DNA of 64,000 nucleotides from Oleispira sp036960605 (GCA_036960605.1 JBALXI010000025.1:6137-70136); one strand, 5' to 3'. Positions 54,420 through 63,203 are shown, numbered from the stretch's first letter. Translations and numbers: made by a program. Notes: generated by a model from the sequence alone, not told the origin.

Positions 54420-56881
54420 TATTGCTGCCACGTAATTTGTAAAATGCTTTGGCGCAAGCTGGCATCCAGTACGCGCTCAAGCTCTCCCGTCATTGCCGTT
54501 AAACTTTCATCAAAGGTCAGCTGACCTTCTTCGTCAGATATTATTAAGCCTTGTACCGTGAGCTGTTCAATCAAGGTGCGGAACAGGTTTTTATCAAAGA
54601 ACTCTGGCGTGCTGATTCCGTGTAAAACAGAAATACGCGATGCCAGCACTGCTGATTGCTCTTCGAGCTCCTTCGCGTTGATATGGCCACTACCGACTTT
54701 ATTTAATAACGATAAGGTTAGGAAATAACGCTCTTGGGTTTGCATAGCAACACTCGCGATGCCTGAAAGCTTAACGTATTCATTTGAACTGGCAGCAGGG
54801 CGGCTAAATAGATCGCCTTGGCGTTCTAAAAGCCCAAGTCCTGTCAATGCCTCAAGCCAAGTCGTAATCACTTCAGGGAGCTCTTCTAGGTCCCAGCGTA
54901 AAAATAGTTCAGCTTTAAAGAAAGGATATAAGAACGTACATAATGTCTGTATTTCTTCCAGCTTATGTTCGCGGTTATTAACAAACAAGCTCGCCAATAG
55001 AGATGGCATGGCAAAAATATGAAAGACGTTATTACGGTAATAACTTAGCGAAACCGCCTGGTGATCATCTGCTTGAATAATATCGCCGAGGCTGTGCTTG
55101 GCAATCGAAACCATGCCCATATTTTCAGCGTACTCAATCCAGTCTTTACCATTGCCTTCAGGGATTTCAACCAGATCAGTATACGGTAGTGATTGTAATA
55201 AGCGCTTATAGTCGTCTAGTTGATTTGCTAGTAATTGAGCATCCATCGCCAGATGGCGCGTTGCTAATAAACCCATGGCAACCATATTGATTGGGTTCAC
55301 AGAGGCTGCATTGTTAATTTGCGTGGCAACTTCAAGGGCTAGCTTATTAACAACTTTTGGCCCCCATTCAGGCTTAAAATTGTTGTCGCTTCTTTGCTCG
55401 CGCCAGTTAGGTTGCTCGTTATCTAAAAGCGTATCAAAGTTAATCGGATCGCCAAACGTCACGCGCACTTTACCGAATGAGCGCTTCATGCTGCGAATGG
55501 AAGAAAAGATACTGCCAAGGCCTTCTTTCTTCTTCTTTTTACCTTTTAATTCACCTTGGTAACTGCTGGACTCGAATACTTTTTCGTAGCCAACGTAAAC
55601 CGGCATAAAGATAATAGGTTTGCGTGAGTCACGTAAATAGCTGCGTAAAGTCATCGCCAGCATGCCTGCCTTAGGATTCAATGTTCGACCTGTACGACTG
55701 CGACCGCCTTCGACAAAATACTCGGTTGAATAACCGTTACTAAAAACAGAGTGAAGGTATTCATCAAATACAGCGGCGTACAGCTTGTTACCTTTAAATG
55801 TACGGCGCATAAAGAACGCGCCGCCACGGCGTAAGATTGGACCAACAACCGGCATGTTTAAGTTTATGCCCGCAGCAATGTGCGGTACTTGTAAGCCGTT
55901 ATGATAAAGCACATAAGACAGTAGTAAATAATCGATATGACTGCGATGGCAGGGGACGTAAATGATTTCGTTATCTTTGTTAGTATTTTGCAGGCGTTCG
56001 ATATTGTAAACGTTGACGCCGTTATAGATTTTATTCCAAACCCAGGTCAGGACCACATCCAGAAATCGAATCGCGCCATGAGTCATATGGGCCGCTATTT
56101 CATCGGCGTATTTAAGAGCCAGGGAATTGGCTTTTTTACGACTGATGTTTTTAATTTTCATTTCCTCTTCGATGGCTTCAAGCACCAACGGTTTACGAGG
56201 GATCTGATGCACTAGCGTGCTGCGGTGTGATAAATCAGGGCCCAGTACGGTCGCGTTAACGTGACGGAAGTGAACACGTAAAACACGGGATAATTTTCGT
56301 GCCGTAATTTCCGTATCTTTGCCTTCGTTAATGAGTTGTCGTAAAGAGATAGGCTGGCTAAAGCGTATGGCTGTTTCACGACCATTAAGAATGACCGCGA
56401 ATAGCGTTGATAAACGCCCCCCCAGCTTACCGCTGCTCTGTGACCAGATTTTAACAAATGAGCGTTCTTTATCTGGGCTACGTCCCCAGTAAACGACGAC
56501 GGGTACAATTTGAATATCTTGCTCTGGCTGATCTTTAATAAAATCGATCCAGCGCGTGAGCCGTTTGGAAACTAACGGTACGCCACGTTTACGGAAAGGT
56601 GCTCCCGCGCGTTTGTAGCTGGAAAAAAATGGATTGATTCTTTTTTCTTGGTCACCGATAAGGGTATTTGAAGTGCTGGGCAGGCCTGCATCAGTAATGA
56701 CTCTGTCAATAACAAGCTCTTGCCCGAATGATTGGTATTGAAGAGCATAAACGATAGGTTTGCTGCTATCGAGATTAAGGTCTTTGGCGGTAGGGCCAAT
56801 AATTTTAGTGGTAACTAGGGTGTGAATTAAACGCTGGTTTAAGCGAAATAATCCATTTTTAATCATGGTGATTAAATTCAT
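54419..56881 (-). CDS. plsB: Glycerol-3-phosphate acyltransferase PlsB
   Basis: An 820-residue peripheral inner-membrane enzyme that acylates glycerol-3-phosphate at position 1, the first step of phospholipid synthesis. The acyltransferase box HRSHIDYLLLSYVL holds the catalytic His and Asp, and FVEGGRSRTGRTLNPK binds substrate. Length matches E. coli PlsB. It competes with beta-oxidation for acyl chains; fadBA is elsewhere in the window. Confidence 0.96.
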   Translation of the reverse strand: MNLITMIKNGLFRLNQRLIHTLVTTKIIGPTAKDLNLDSSKPIVYALQYQSFGQELVIDRVITDAGLPSTSNTLIGDQEKRINPFFSSYKRAGAPFRKRGVPLVSKRLTRWIDFIKDQPEQDIQIVPVVVYWGRSPDKERSFVKIWSQSSGKLGGRLSTLFAVILNGRETAIRFSQPISLRQLINEGKDTEITARKLSRVLRVHFRHVNATVLGPDLSHRSTLVHQIPRKPLVLEAIEEEMKIKNISRKKANSLALKYADEIAAHMTHGAIRFLDVVLTWVWNKIYNGVNVYNIERLQNTNKDNEIIYVPCHRSHIDYLLLSYVLYHNGLQVPHIAAGINLNMPVVGPILRRGGAFFMRRTFKGNKLYAAVFDEYLHSVFSNGYSTEYFVEGGRSRTGRTLNPKAGMLAMTLRSYLRDSRKPIIFMPVYVGYEKVFESSSYQGELKGKKKKKEGLGSIFSSIRSMKRSFGKVRVTFGDPINFDTLLDNEQPNWREQRSDNNFKPEWGPKVVNKLALEVATQINNAASVNPINMVAMGLLATRHLAMDAQLLANQLDDYKRLLQSLPYTDLVEIPEGNGKDWIEYAENMGMVSIAKHSLGDIIQADDHQAVSLSYYRNNVFHIFAMPSLLASLFVNNREHKLEEIQTLCTFLYPFFKAELFLRWDLEELPEVITTWLEALTGLGLLERQGDLFSRPAASSNEYVKLSGIASVAMQTQERYFLTLSLLNKVGSGHINAKELEEQSAVLASRISVLHGISTPEFFDKNLFRTLIEQLTVQGLIISDEEGQLTFDESLTAMTGELERVLDASLRQSILQITWQQ

Positions 56882-57027
56882 ATTAACAATTCCAATGTAA
56901 ATGCGAGGTCAGTTTACCTGCTCAAGACATTGGGTTAAATGGCTTTGACGCTATTAATCACCGTCAGTTACGCTTATTTACTGAATTAGTGAAGCGGTTT
57001 GTATTGTTATTATAAACGATCACTTGT

Positions 57028-57264
57028 TCAATAATGTGGAGGAGGTGGCTCGATAAAGCTGCCCGTGTTTTGTGATCCCTGACCACCACCGATGCTTTGA
57101 ACTTGCTGGTAAAGATATTTAAGCGCATCTTTTGCCGTCTTGTTGTCGAGTTGTAGTTCAACCAAGGCATCATTGAGCTGTTCGACGTGATGTTCTAAAT
57201 ACGCAAGCTTGGTTTCAAGCTGTTCTATTTGTTGCTGTTGTGCATTATTTTTTTCAGAAGACAT
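57028..57264 (-). CDS. slyX: SlyX-like coiled-coil protein
   Basis: A 78-residue protein: QQQQIEQLETKLAYLEHHVEQL forms a coiled coil, and the chain ends IEPPPPHY, the conserved SlyX tail. Cellular function is not established; in E. coli it lies near slyD. Preceded by a short hairpin-forming segment (ATCCA/TGGAT, 57276-57291). Confidence 0.85.
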   Translation of the reverse strand: MSSEKNNAQQQQIEQLETKLAYLEHHVEQLNDALVELQLDNKTAKDALKYLYQQVQSIGGGQGSQNTGSFIEPPPPHY

Positions 57265-57513
57265 GATGATCTCGATCCATTTTTTTGGATTGTTGCAGGC
57301 AATCGGTTTCGGGTAAAGAAATACCGTATTTTAAATACCAGATCTGTATATTATTTAATCAATTTGTCATTATAATCGCATTGCAACCGCTTTGCTTTTC
57401 TATCATGTTGATTTTTGTAATGAATTAGGCTTTGATAGCTGTGCCTAATGGCTTTTATTTGGTCTTAAGCAAAAGAAAAACAGACAAAAATTTGCATCGA
57501 AGAGAGAGAGAAC

Positions 57514-58005
57514 ATGAAAGGTATTATGATTAAAAAAATTCTTGTGAGCTTGGTGCTCGCACTAATTGCTCCGTTTATTTTAAAATTGGCTTTGAATAAA
57601 GTATTGCTAAGCATCGAATTAGCAGCAGGAGGTACGTTAGCGAGCAGTCTTGCTACTCTTCCGAATGTTGGTGCTATCTACACTATTGTGGCGTTGATCT
57701 TTTTTGCCATTACGTTTGCAGCGGCTTTAGCTGTCCCATCTCGTCGTCGTCGTAATCGTTCAAGTGGCACCGTTGTAGAAAGCGATGTTGATGATGGTCG
57801 TGAGCGCGGTATGGTTAAGTGGTTTAACGTGAAGAAAGGTTTTGGTTTTATTACGTGGGATGACGGTGAAGATGTATTTGTTCACTTCCGTTCGATTCGT
57901 GGGCAAGGTCATCGTTCTTTGACTGAAGGTCAACGTGTTAAATTTATGGTTGTTCGCGGCCAGAAAGGACCACAAGCTGAAGATGTTTCAGTTGTTCGTG
58001 GTTAA
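57514..58005 (+). CDS. Membrane-anchored cold-shock-domain protein
   Basis: A 163-residue protein with two membrane helices (about 8-29 and 50-74), a basic SRRRRNRSS hinge and a C-terminal cold-shock domain (about 97-163) with the RNA-binding motifs GMVKWFNVKKGFGFITWDDG and DVFVHFRSI. CSD proteins bind single-stranded RNA/DNA; here the domain would be tethered to the inner membrane. The ATG at 57514 follows a GA-rich ribosome binding site. It has its own terminator. Confidence 0.85.
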   Translation: MKGIMIKKILVSLVLALIAPFILKLALNKVLLSIELAAGGTLASSLATLPNVGAIYTIVALIFFAITFAAALAVPSRRRRNRSSGTVVESDVDDGRERGMVKWFNVKKGFGFITWDDGEDVFVHFRSIRGQGHRSLTEGQRVKFMVVRGQKGPQAEDVSVVRG

Positions 58006-58044
58006 TTGATCTCTTAATTAGAAGAGATTAATTGGAAAGATAAG

Positions 58045-58069
58045 AAAGGCGGATTATCCGCCTTTTTTT
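58045..58069 (+). terminator. Rho-independent terminator of the cold-shock gene
   Basis: AAAGGCGGA and TCCGCCTTT form a nine-base perfect stem with loop TTA, followed by a run of Ts. Confidence 0.9.
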
Positions 58070-58118
58070 GTGCCTGCTAGAAAATGTTGGCTGAGTGAAT
58101 AGGTAGAGAAAAGATAGA

Positions 58119-58271
58119 GCGAAAAGCGGTTTTACCACGGAGGGCGCGGAGTCGCTGCGCTACACGGAGAAAAGCAAGGGGCAGAAAATAAAGGGCGAAA
58201 AGCGGTTTTACCACAGAGTGCACAGAGCCGCTGCGCGACACGGAGAAAAGCAAGGGGCAGAAAATAAAGGG
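58119..58271 (+). repeat. 76-base tandem direct repeat carrying ACCACAGAG cores
   Basis: Two units (58119-58194 and 58195-58271). Their flanks (GCGAAAAGCGGTTTTACCAC and ACACGGAGAAAAGCAAGG...) are identical. The six differences I count all fall in the roughly 30-base core holding the ACCACRGAG, CRCRGAG and CGCTGCGC motifs. The units belong to the same family as 6181-6306. Confidence 0.8.
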
Positions 58272-58327
58272 CAGTAAAAGGGGTGTGGTTATAAGTTGCT
58301 GGCTAGGGCTGTTGTTTAATAGCGAGT

Positions 58328-58370
58328 CTTTTCGCTCTTCTCTGTGCTCTCTGTGTCCTCTGTGGTTATA
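58328..58370 (-). repeat. ACCACAGAG-family repeat, inverted copy
   Basis: Read on the minus strand: TAACCACAGAGGACACAGAG, then AGCACAGAGAAGAGCGAAAAG. It faces the two direct copies at 58119-58271 and could pair with them. Confidence 0.75.
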
Positions 58371-58550
58371 TTCTTTAGTTCTTTTTGGGTGCGTGAGTTC
58401 TAGGGCATTGAGTATTTTGGATAGTGACCATTCTGGGGAGTTTACGCAGCGGGCAGGTTAGTGTGACATCACTGTCGGGTGTTTGCATTTGAGCTAGGCG
58501 ATTAAAAAAATCGATCAGTAGCAGTCTAGTTTGGTTCCATGGCGACATAA

Positions 58551-58602
58551 AAAAAGCCCATATTTGCTGGTTATACTTGAAGTATAGTCAGCAAATATGA
58601 GC
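58551..58602 (-). terminator. Rho-independent terminator of the suhB-like gene
   Basis: CATATTTGCTG (58559-58569) pairs perfectly with CAGCAAATATG (58589-58599); an inner TATACT/AGTATA stem adds stability. On the minus strand the hairpin is followed by GGGC and seven Ts, right for the leftward gene ending at 58665. Confidence 0.85.
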
Positions 58603-58664
58603 TTGTTTAAAAGCTTTGTTACAAAAAGTACGCAGCGCTTAGGTTTTGAACCTAAAGCGAGGTC

Positions 58665-59447
58665 TTAAACTTTCTGAATTAGCTCTTTTAATAAACGTGG
58701 GTTGGCCACGTAAATGTCTGCAGGGGCTTTAATTAAAGGCTCGCCTGTGACACTAGCGGTTAAGCAACCTGCTTCATGAGCGATTAAGCTACCGGCATTC
58801 AATGAAAACTCATCCATATCGCAAAGCATGGCGCCGTGTAGGCGGTCTGCTGCGGTATAAGCCATCATTAATACGCTGCTACCTAAAGCACGAACGTCAT
58901 TGGCTTGGCCCATGATGTTGGTGATCTTCTTGCGGTTTTCAAAAGCGCTCTCGCCTTCGCTATGATTCGGCGTTTTAAAGCCAATCAATGCTTGGTTGAT
59001 TTCACGCAATTGACCACAGCGTAAGCGGCGGTTGTTTAGCTGAGCACCACGGCCACGGCTAGCGCTAAATTCGTCACCATTCATAGGGTTGATTACAACC
59101 GTATGTTCGGTTTTACCGTTAACTAGGCAGCTAACAATAATAGCGAAATCAGGTAGGCCTACGCGAAAGTTAACCAGGTCGTCGATGACACATACTTGCC
59201 ATTGATTTCTTGGAGTACCTTCAGCAGGGCTGTGAAAACCAGTTTCACGGCCTTGATAGCTATCTTCTGGACAGGCGTTCTTGAGCTCGAAAATAATGCT
59301 CTTTTCAAGGCCAATAGCGCAGTCAGCTACGAATTTTGATTTTTCTTGATCGCTACTTTGGTAGGGATCGAAACGGTCCAAGCTACGGACTAAGTCTTGT
59401 CCTGCATTACGTGCAGCACGCAGCGCAAGGTTTACAAGCGGTTGCAT
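58665..59447 (-). CDS. suhB: SuhB-like inositol monophosphatase family protein with degenerate active site
   Basis: A 260-residue protein at the usual suhB locus (next to trmJ). The start MQPLVNLALRAARNAGQ and NGDEFSASRGRGAQLNNRRLR match SuhB. However, the metal-binding DPLDGTTNF motif is reduced to DDLVNF (about residues 88-93, three residues missing), and the later WD motif reads EFSLNAG (about 213), losing the catalytic Asp. Phosphatase activity is therefore unlikely. SuhB also acts as a Nus-type factor in rRNA transcription in E. coli, a role that could survive. A strong terminator lies downstream. Confidence 0.85.
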   Translation of the reverse strand: MQPLVNLALRAARNAGQDLVRSLDRFDPYQSSDQEKSKFVADCAIGLEKSIIFELKNACPEDSYQGRETGFHSPAEGTPRNQWQVCVIDDLVNFRVGLPDFAIIVSCLVNGKTEHTVVINPMNGDEFSASRGRGAQLNNRRLRCGQLREINQALIGFKTPNHSEGESAFENRKKITNIMGQANDVRALGSSVLMMAYTAADRLHGAMLCDMDEFSLNAGSLIAHEAGCLTASVTGEPLIKAPADIYVANPRLLKELIQKV

Positions 59448-59625
59448 AGGGCTACTAATCTCTTAAAGAACGGTGAACGCGCGAGTATACCAAAAAAATT
59501 GCGTGAAAAGAATTCCTTGTCGGCTTTTTCGTATCTTCAAGGCATTTGGGCTGCTAGAATACTGGCCTTATTTAGAAAGCGCTCCTTACTTTAAAGGGGC
59601 TGCTCATGTTTAGTAGAAGAGCCTC

Positions 59626-60426
59626 ATGTTAGATCAAATTAGAATTGTTTTAGTAAATACTACCCATTCCGGCAATATCGGTGCTGCGGCCCGAGCGATG
59701 AAAAATATGGGGGTCACTCAGTTGGTCCTTGTTGATCCTATTGCTGTGATTGATGGCGATGCCATTGTTCGTGCGTCCGGAGCGGCTGAGATTCTAGACA
59801 GCTGTATCATCGTCTCGAGTTTAGATGAAGCGGTTGCTGGTTGTGGCTTGGTTATTGGAACCAGTGCGCGTGGCCGTCATATACCGTGGCCGTTATGTTC
59901 TCCGCGTGAGAGTGCGGCTAAAGCAAAGCAAGCCGTAGCGAATAATAACAGTGTCGCATTGGTCTTTGGTCGTGAGTCTCGCGGTCTAACCAATGAGGAA
60001 TTGCATAAGTGTAATGCGCACGTGCATATTCCAACCAATCCAGATTTTAGTTCCTTAAACATAGCCGCTGCCGTGCAGGTATTGTGCTATGAAATGCGTA
60101 TGGCGTCTCTAGAGCAAGAGGCTGTTGAAGGTGCTGCTGTCAGTAAGATCGGCCAGTGGGGCGTTGAGTGGGATTATGAAATGGCTCCTCATGGCGATAT
60201 GGAGCGATTTTTTGATCATTTAAAAGAATCCTTGGTTGATATTGGCTTCCTTGATCCCAATACTCCTAAACAGCTAATGACGCGTTTACGTCGTATGTTC
60301 CAAAGAACCGCTTTGGATACGATGGAGGTGAGCATGATGCGTGGCATTTTAGCCGCGGTTCAACGCAAGGCTAAGGTTGCCAATGATCTCGACGGAAGTG
60401 ATGAAAATGGAAAGAAAGAAGGTTAA
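59626..60426 (+). CDS. trmJ: tRNA (cytidine/uridine-32-2'-O)-methyltransferase TrmJ
   Basis: A 266-residue SPOUT-class methyltransferase. IRIVLVNTTHSGNIGAAARAMKNMG opens the domain, and the knotted SAM site includes FGRESRGLTNEEL and NPDFSSLNIAAAVQVL. It modifies position 32 of several tRNAs. It is divergent from the suhB-like gene and six bases upstream of cysE, probably in one transcript. Confidence 0.94.
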   Translation: MLDQIRIVLVNTTHSGNIGAAARAMKNMGVTQLVLVDPIAVIDGDAIVRASGAAEILDSCIIVSSLDEAVAGCGLVIGTSARGRHIPWPLCSPRESAAKAKQAVANNNSVALVFGRESRGLTNEELHKCNAHVHIPTNPDFSSLNIAAAVQVLCYEMRMASLEQEAVEGAAVSKIGQWGVEWDYEMAPHGDMERFFDHLKESLVDIGFLDPNTPKQLMTRLRRMFQRTALDTMEVSMMRGILAAVQRKAKVANDLDGSDENGKKEG

Positions 60427-60432
60427 AGAATA

Positions 60433-61269
60433 ATGTTGCGACGAATTCGGCAAGACGTAGCGTGTGTATTTGATCGAGACCCTGCGGCGCGTAATACCTT
60501 TGAGGTGTTAACGACGTATCCTGGGGTGCACGCCATAATACATTACCGTCTCGCGAACTGGTTATGGTGTAAGGGCATGAAATGGCTCGCGCGCTTGCTA
60601 TCAACTTTTAGTCGCTGGGTGACTGGGATTGAAATTCACCCAGGGGCAACTATTGGTGATCGTTTCTTTATCGATCACGGCATGGGTGTGGTAATCGGCG
60701 AAACGGCTGAAATTGGTAATGATTGTACCCTTTACCATGGCGTTACCCTCGGTGGCACCAGTTGGAATAAAGGTAAACGACACCCAACACTCTGTGACGG
60801 CGTTGTTGTTGGTGCGGGTGCTAAAGTACTTGGGCCAATCATTGTAAATGAAGGTGCGCGTATTGGTTCCAACGCGGTTGTGACTAAAGAGGTGCCTGCG
60901 GGTGTCAGTGTGGTCGGGATTCCTGGTCGCATTGTGCGTAAGCCAGACCCAGAACTGGATAAACGCCGTAAAGATATTGCCGATAAAATAGGTTTTGATG
61001 CTTACGGTATGGTCGATGAAATGCCCGATCCGATAGCTCGCTCAGTGAATAATCTGATGGACCATATGCTGGCTGTGGATGACAAAATCAATAATATTTG
61101 CAAGTCGCTGCATAAGTTAGGTGATACGTCTTGTGATGAGGCTATGCCTGAATTAAAAGCTTCTCATGTTGAATCCTTGGCCGACGGTGATCCTACGAGT
61201 TCAGCTAGCGTTAGCGCCGAGGATGCGACGGTTAACGTCAGTACTGAAGAGAATAAATCGGCTGAGTAG
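60433..61269 (+). CDS. cysE: Serine O-acetyltransferase CysE
   Basis: A 278-residue enzyme that makes O-acetylserine from serine and acetyl-CoA, the substrate of CysM. A helical N-terminal domain is followed by left-handed beta-helix hexapeptides (FIDHGMGVVIGETAEIG, CTLYHGVTLGGT) with the catalytic His-Asp pair. A C-terminal extension of roughly 100 residues, ending in an acidic serine/threonine-rich tail, goes beyond the beta-helix. The stop codon lies inside the IscR site that controls the next gene. Confidence 0.93.
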   Translation: MLRRIRQDVACVFDRDPAARNTFEVLTTYPGVHAIIHYRLANWLWCKGMKWLARLLSTFSRWVTGIEIHPGATIGDRFFIDHGMGVVIGETAEIGNDCTLYHGVTLGGTSWNKGKRHPTLCDGVVVGAGAKVLGPIIVNEGARIGSNAVVTKEVPAGVSVVGIPGRIVRKPDPELDKRRKDIADKIGFDAYGMVDEMPDPIARSVNNLMDHMLAVDDKINNICKSLHKLGDTSCDEAMPELKASHVESLADGDPTSSASVSAEDATVNVSTEENKSAE

Positions 61270-61290
61270 TTGACTAAATTAGTCGGATTT
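61266..61290 (+). promoter_or_regulatory. IscR type 1 binding site upstream of iscR
   Basis: The 25 bases centred on TTGACTAAATTAGTCGG match the IscR type 1 consensus at about 22 positions. The site overlaps the -35 box, so holo-IscR should repress its own gene, as in E. coli. Confidence 0.75.
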
Positions 61291-61299
61291 ACGCATAAT
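61270..61299 (+). promoter_or_regulatory. iscR promoter
   Basis: TTGACT (61270-61275) and CATAAT (61294-61299) are 18 bases apart; each matches sigma-70 boxes at five of six positions. Confidence 0.7.
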
Positions 61300-61342
61300 G
61301 TGAATCTGAGTAATTACGATGACTATTTTTGGAGGCCAATCT

Positions 61343-61813
61343 GTGCGCTTAACCACTAAAGGACGCTACGCAGTTACTGCGATGTTAGATTTGGCAATTC
61401 ATGCCAAGCAAGGGCCTGTTAGCCTAAGTGATATTTCCGGTCGACAAGAAATATCTTTGTCGTATTTAGAGCAATTATTTGCCAAGTTGCGTCGTAATGG
61501 CTTGGTCACAAGTGTTCGCGGCCCAGGTGGTGGCTACCGTTTGAGCCGAGCTGGCTTGGAAATTAACGTTGCTCAAGTTGTGGATGCTGTGAGTGAATCG
61601 ATGGACGTTACTCGATGCGAAGGCAAGGGTAACTGTCAGCGCGGTGAAGCATGCTTAACACACTATTTGTGGTGCGATCTTAGCGATCAAATTCATTCTT
61701 TCTTGGAAGGCATTAGCTTGCAAAGCTTGGTCGACCGTCAGGAAATTCGTGATATTTCTGAGCGTCAGGATAGCTATCAAAAAAACCGCATTAATGTAGT
61801 TGACGGTTTATAG
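61343..61813 (+). CDS. iscR: Fe-S cluster-sensing regulator IscR
   Basis: A 156-residue Rrf2-family winged-helix protein. It begins MRLTTKGRYAVTAMLDLA and contains LEQLFAKLRRNGLVTSVRGPGGGYRLSR. Cluster ligands CEGKGNCQRGEAC (CX5CX5C) plus a following histidine are intact, so it can bind [2Fe-2S]. GTG 61343 has GGAGG seven bases upstream and gives the family start; an ATG at 61319 would add eight residues. A type 1 IscR site sits on its promoter. Confidence 0.95.
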   Translation: MRLTTKGRYAVTAMLDLAIHAKQGPVSLSDISGRQEISLSYLEQLFAKLRRNGLVTSVRGPGGGYRLSRAGLEINVAQVVDAVSESMDVTRCEGKGNCQRGEACLTHYLWCDLSDQIHSFLEGISLQSLVDRQEIRDISERQDSYQKNRINVVDGL

Positions 61814-61824
61814 ATTCAATTTTA

Positions 61825-61903
61825 ATTAGGTTCAGCTTTGATTAGGTTCAGCTTTGATTAGGTTCAGCTTTGATTAGGTTCAGCTTTGATTAGGTTCAGC
61901 CTG
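61825..61903 (+). repeat. 16-base tandem array upstream of iscS
   Basis: Four exact units of ATTAGGTTCAGCTTTG and a fifth shortened to 15 bases (CCTG in place of CTTTG). It lies between iscR and iscS and could vary in copy number, changing the leader or spacing of the transcript. Confidence 0.9.
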
Positions 61904-61973
61904 ATTATGTTAAACTACCTGCATTAAGTAATTAATTTTTTAGTGCCTCATTCAGAGGTTGCTCAGGTACCGC

Positions 61974-63125
61974 ATGAAACTTGTATATCTAGATTATGCA
62001 GCAACGACTCCTGTTGCTGCTGAAGTTGCCGCTACGATGGCGCAACACCTTACCCTTGAAGGCAATTTTGCCAACCCTGCATCTCGTTCTCATCGCTTTG
62101 GCTGGCAAGCTGAAGAGGCTGTAGAGAGTGCTCGTATCACAGTGGCAAAGCTCATTGGTGCCAGTAATCGTGAAATTGTCTGGACCAGTGGGGCGACAGA
62201 ATCTAATAATTTAGCCATTAAAGGCGTATTAGAAGGTTTTGAGTCGGGTCATGTTATTACCTCTTCTATAGAGCATAAGGCGACCTTAGATACCTGCGCC
62301 TATATGCAAGAGTCGTCCGCTAAGCATGGGGGTTTTGATGTCACTTATTTAGCACCCAATGCAGAAGGCCTTATTACGGCAGCGCAAGTGAAAGAAGCTT
62401 TGCGTCCAGATACGCGGCTAGTGAGCTTAATGCTGGTTAATAATGAAATTGGCAATATCACCGATATAAAATCAATTTCACAAGCATTGTCAGGTCATGC
62501 CGCCTTGCTGCACTGCGATGCGGCGCAAGGCACTGGCAAGCTAGCGATTGATGTAGCGGAGTTGGGCGTCGACTTAATGTCTATTTGTGCGCATAAAATG
62601 TATGGCCCTAAAGGTATTGGCGCTTTGTATGTGCGTAGGGCCCCTGAAGTAAAGGTGTACCAACAGATTCACGGCGGAGGGCATGAGCGTGGAATGCGCT
62701 CGGGTACCTTGGCGACTCATCAAATAGTTGGGTTTGCTAAAGCCGCCGAGTTAGTGATTGCTAACTTAGAGGCTGAAATTGAGCATAATGCAAAATTGCG
62801 TGACAAATTATGGGCAGGTCTAGAGTTGCTGGGGGATGTGCAGCGCAATAGCCACTTAAGCCAATGCAGCCCGAATCATCTTAATGTGAGCTTCTCTGGG
62901 GTCGATGGCGAAATATTGTTGGCATCTCTTGCTCAGCTGGCTGTTTCTTCAGGTTCGGCCTGTAACTCGGCCAGTGTGGCGCCTTCATTCGTGCTAAAGG
63001 CCTTAGGCCTAGCAGATGAGTTAGCGCATGCCGGTATTCGTTTCAGTGTGGGGCGTTATACTACAGAGGCTGATATTGATTTTGCGCTGACTGAAATTGA
63101 ACGGGTATTGACCGCTTTACGTTAG
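61974..63125 (+). CDS. iscS: Cysteine desulfurase, IscS-like, short C-terminus
   Basis: A 383-residue PLP enzyme that removes sulfur from cysteine. The PLP lysine is in CAHKMYGPKGIGALYV, the substrate arginine region is GGGHERGMRSGTL, and the persulfide-carrying cysteine is in SSGSACNSAS. Compared with E. coli IscS it stops at about the position before the last 20-odd residues, a tail that contacts IscU. No iscU follows; ndk is next. I chose the ATG at 61974 (MKLVYLDYAATTP). A 16-base tandem array lies upstream. Confidence 0.92.
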   Translation: MKLVYLDYAATTPVAAEVAATMAQHLTLEGNFANPASRSHRFGWQAEEAVESARITVAKLIGASNREIVWTSGATESNNLAIKGVLEGFESGHVITSSIEHKATLDTCAYMQESSAKHGGFDVTYLAPNAEGLITAAQVKEALRPDTRLVSLMLVNNEIGNITDIKSISQALSGHAALLHCDAAQGTGKLAIDVAELGVDLMSICAHKMYGPKGIGALYVRRAPEVKVYQQIHGGGHERGMRSGTLATHQIVGFAKAAELVIANLEAEIEHNAKLRDKLWAGLELLGDVQRNSHLSQCSPNHLNVSFSGVDGEILLASLAQLAVSSGSACNSASVAPSFVLKALGLADELAHAGIRFSVGRYTTEADIDFALTEIERVLTALR

Positions 63126-63174
63126 TGCTTGAGAGAGCGAAAGTTAAGCAATCAAACTGTCTATACGAACTGGC

Positions 63175-63203
63175 TTGCCGGTGGCCGCAGGAATAGTTAT
63201 AAA
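63175..63203 (+). promoter_or_regulatory. Possible promoter between iscS and ndk
   Basis: TTGCCG (63175-63180) and TATAAA (63198-63203) are separated by 17 bases. Transcripts would run into the hairpin at 63222-63250 almost at once. Confidence 0.4.

Larger units (their letters stand above)
58070..58550. other. Non-coding repeat-rich intergenic region
   Basis: About 480 bases with no convincing gene. The left half contains three ACCACAGAG-family copies, listed separately. From 58381 to 58550 nothing recognisable was seen. Confidence 0.6.

Noticed and set aside
58119..58370. Possible insertion sequence
   Set aside because: The repeats enclose no transposase or open frame, and no target-site duplication is evident; best described as a small dispersed repeat family.
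61825..61903. Possible CRISPR array
   Set aside because: The 16-base units are directly adjacent with no unique spacers, and no cas gene is present.
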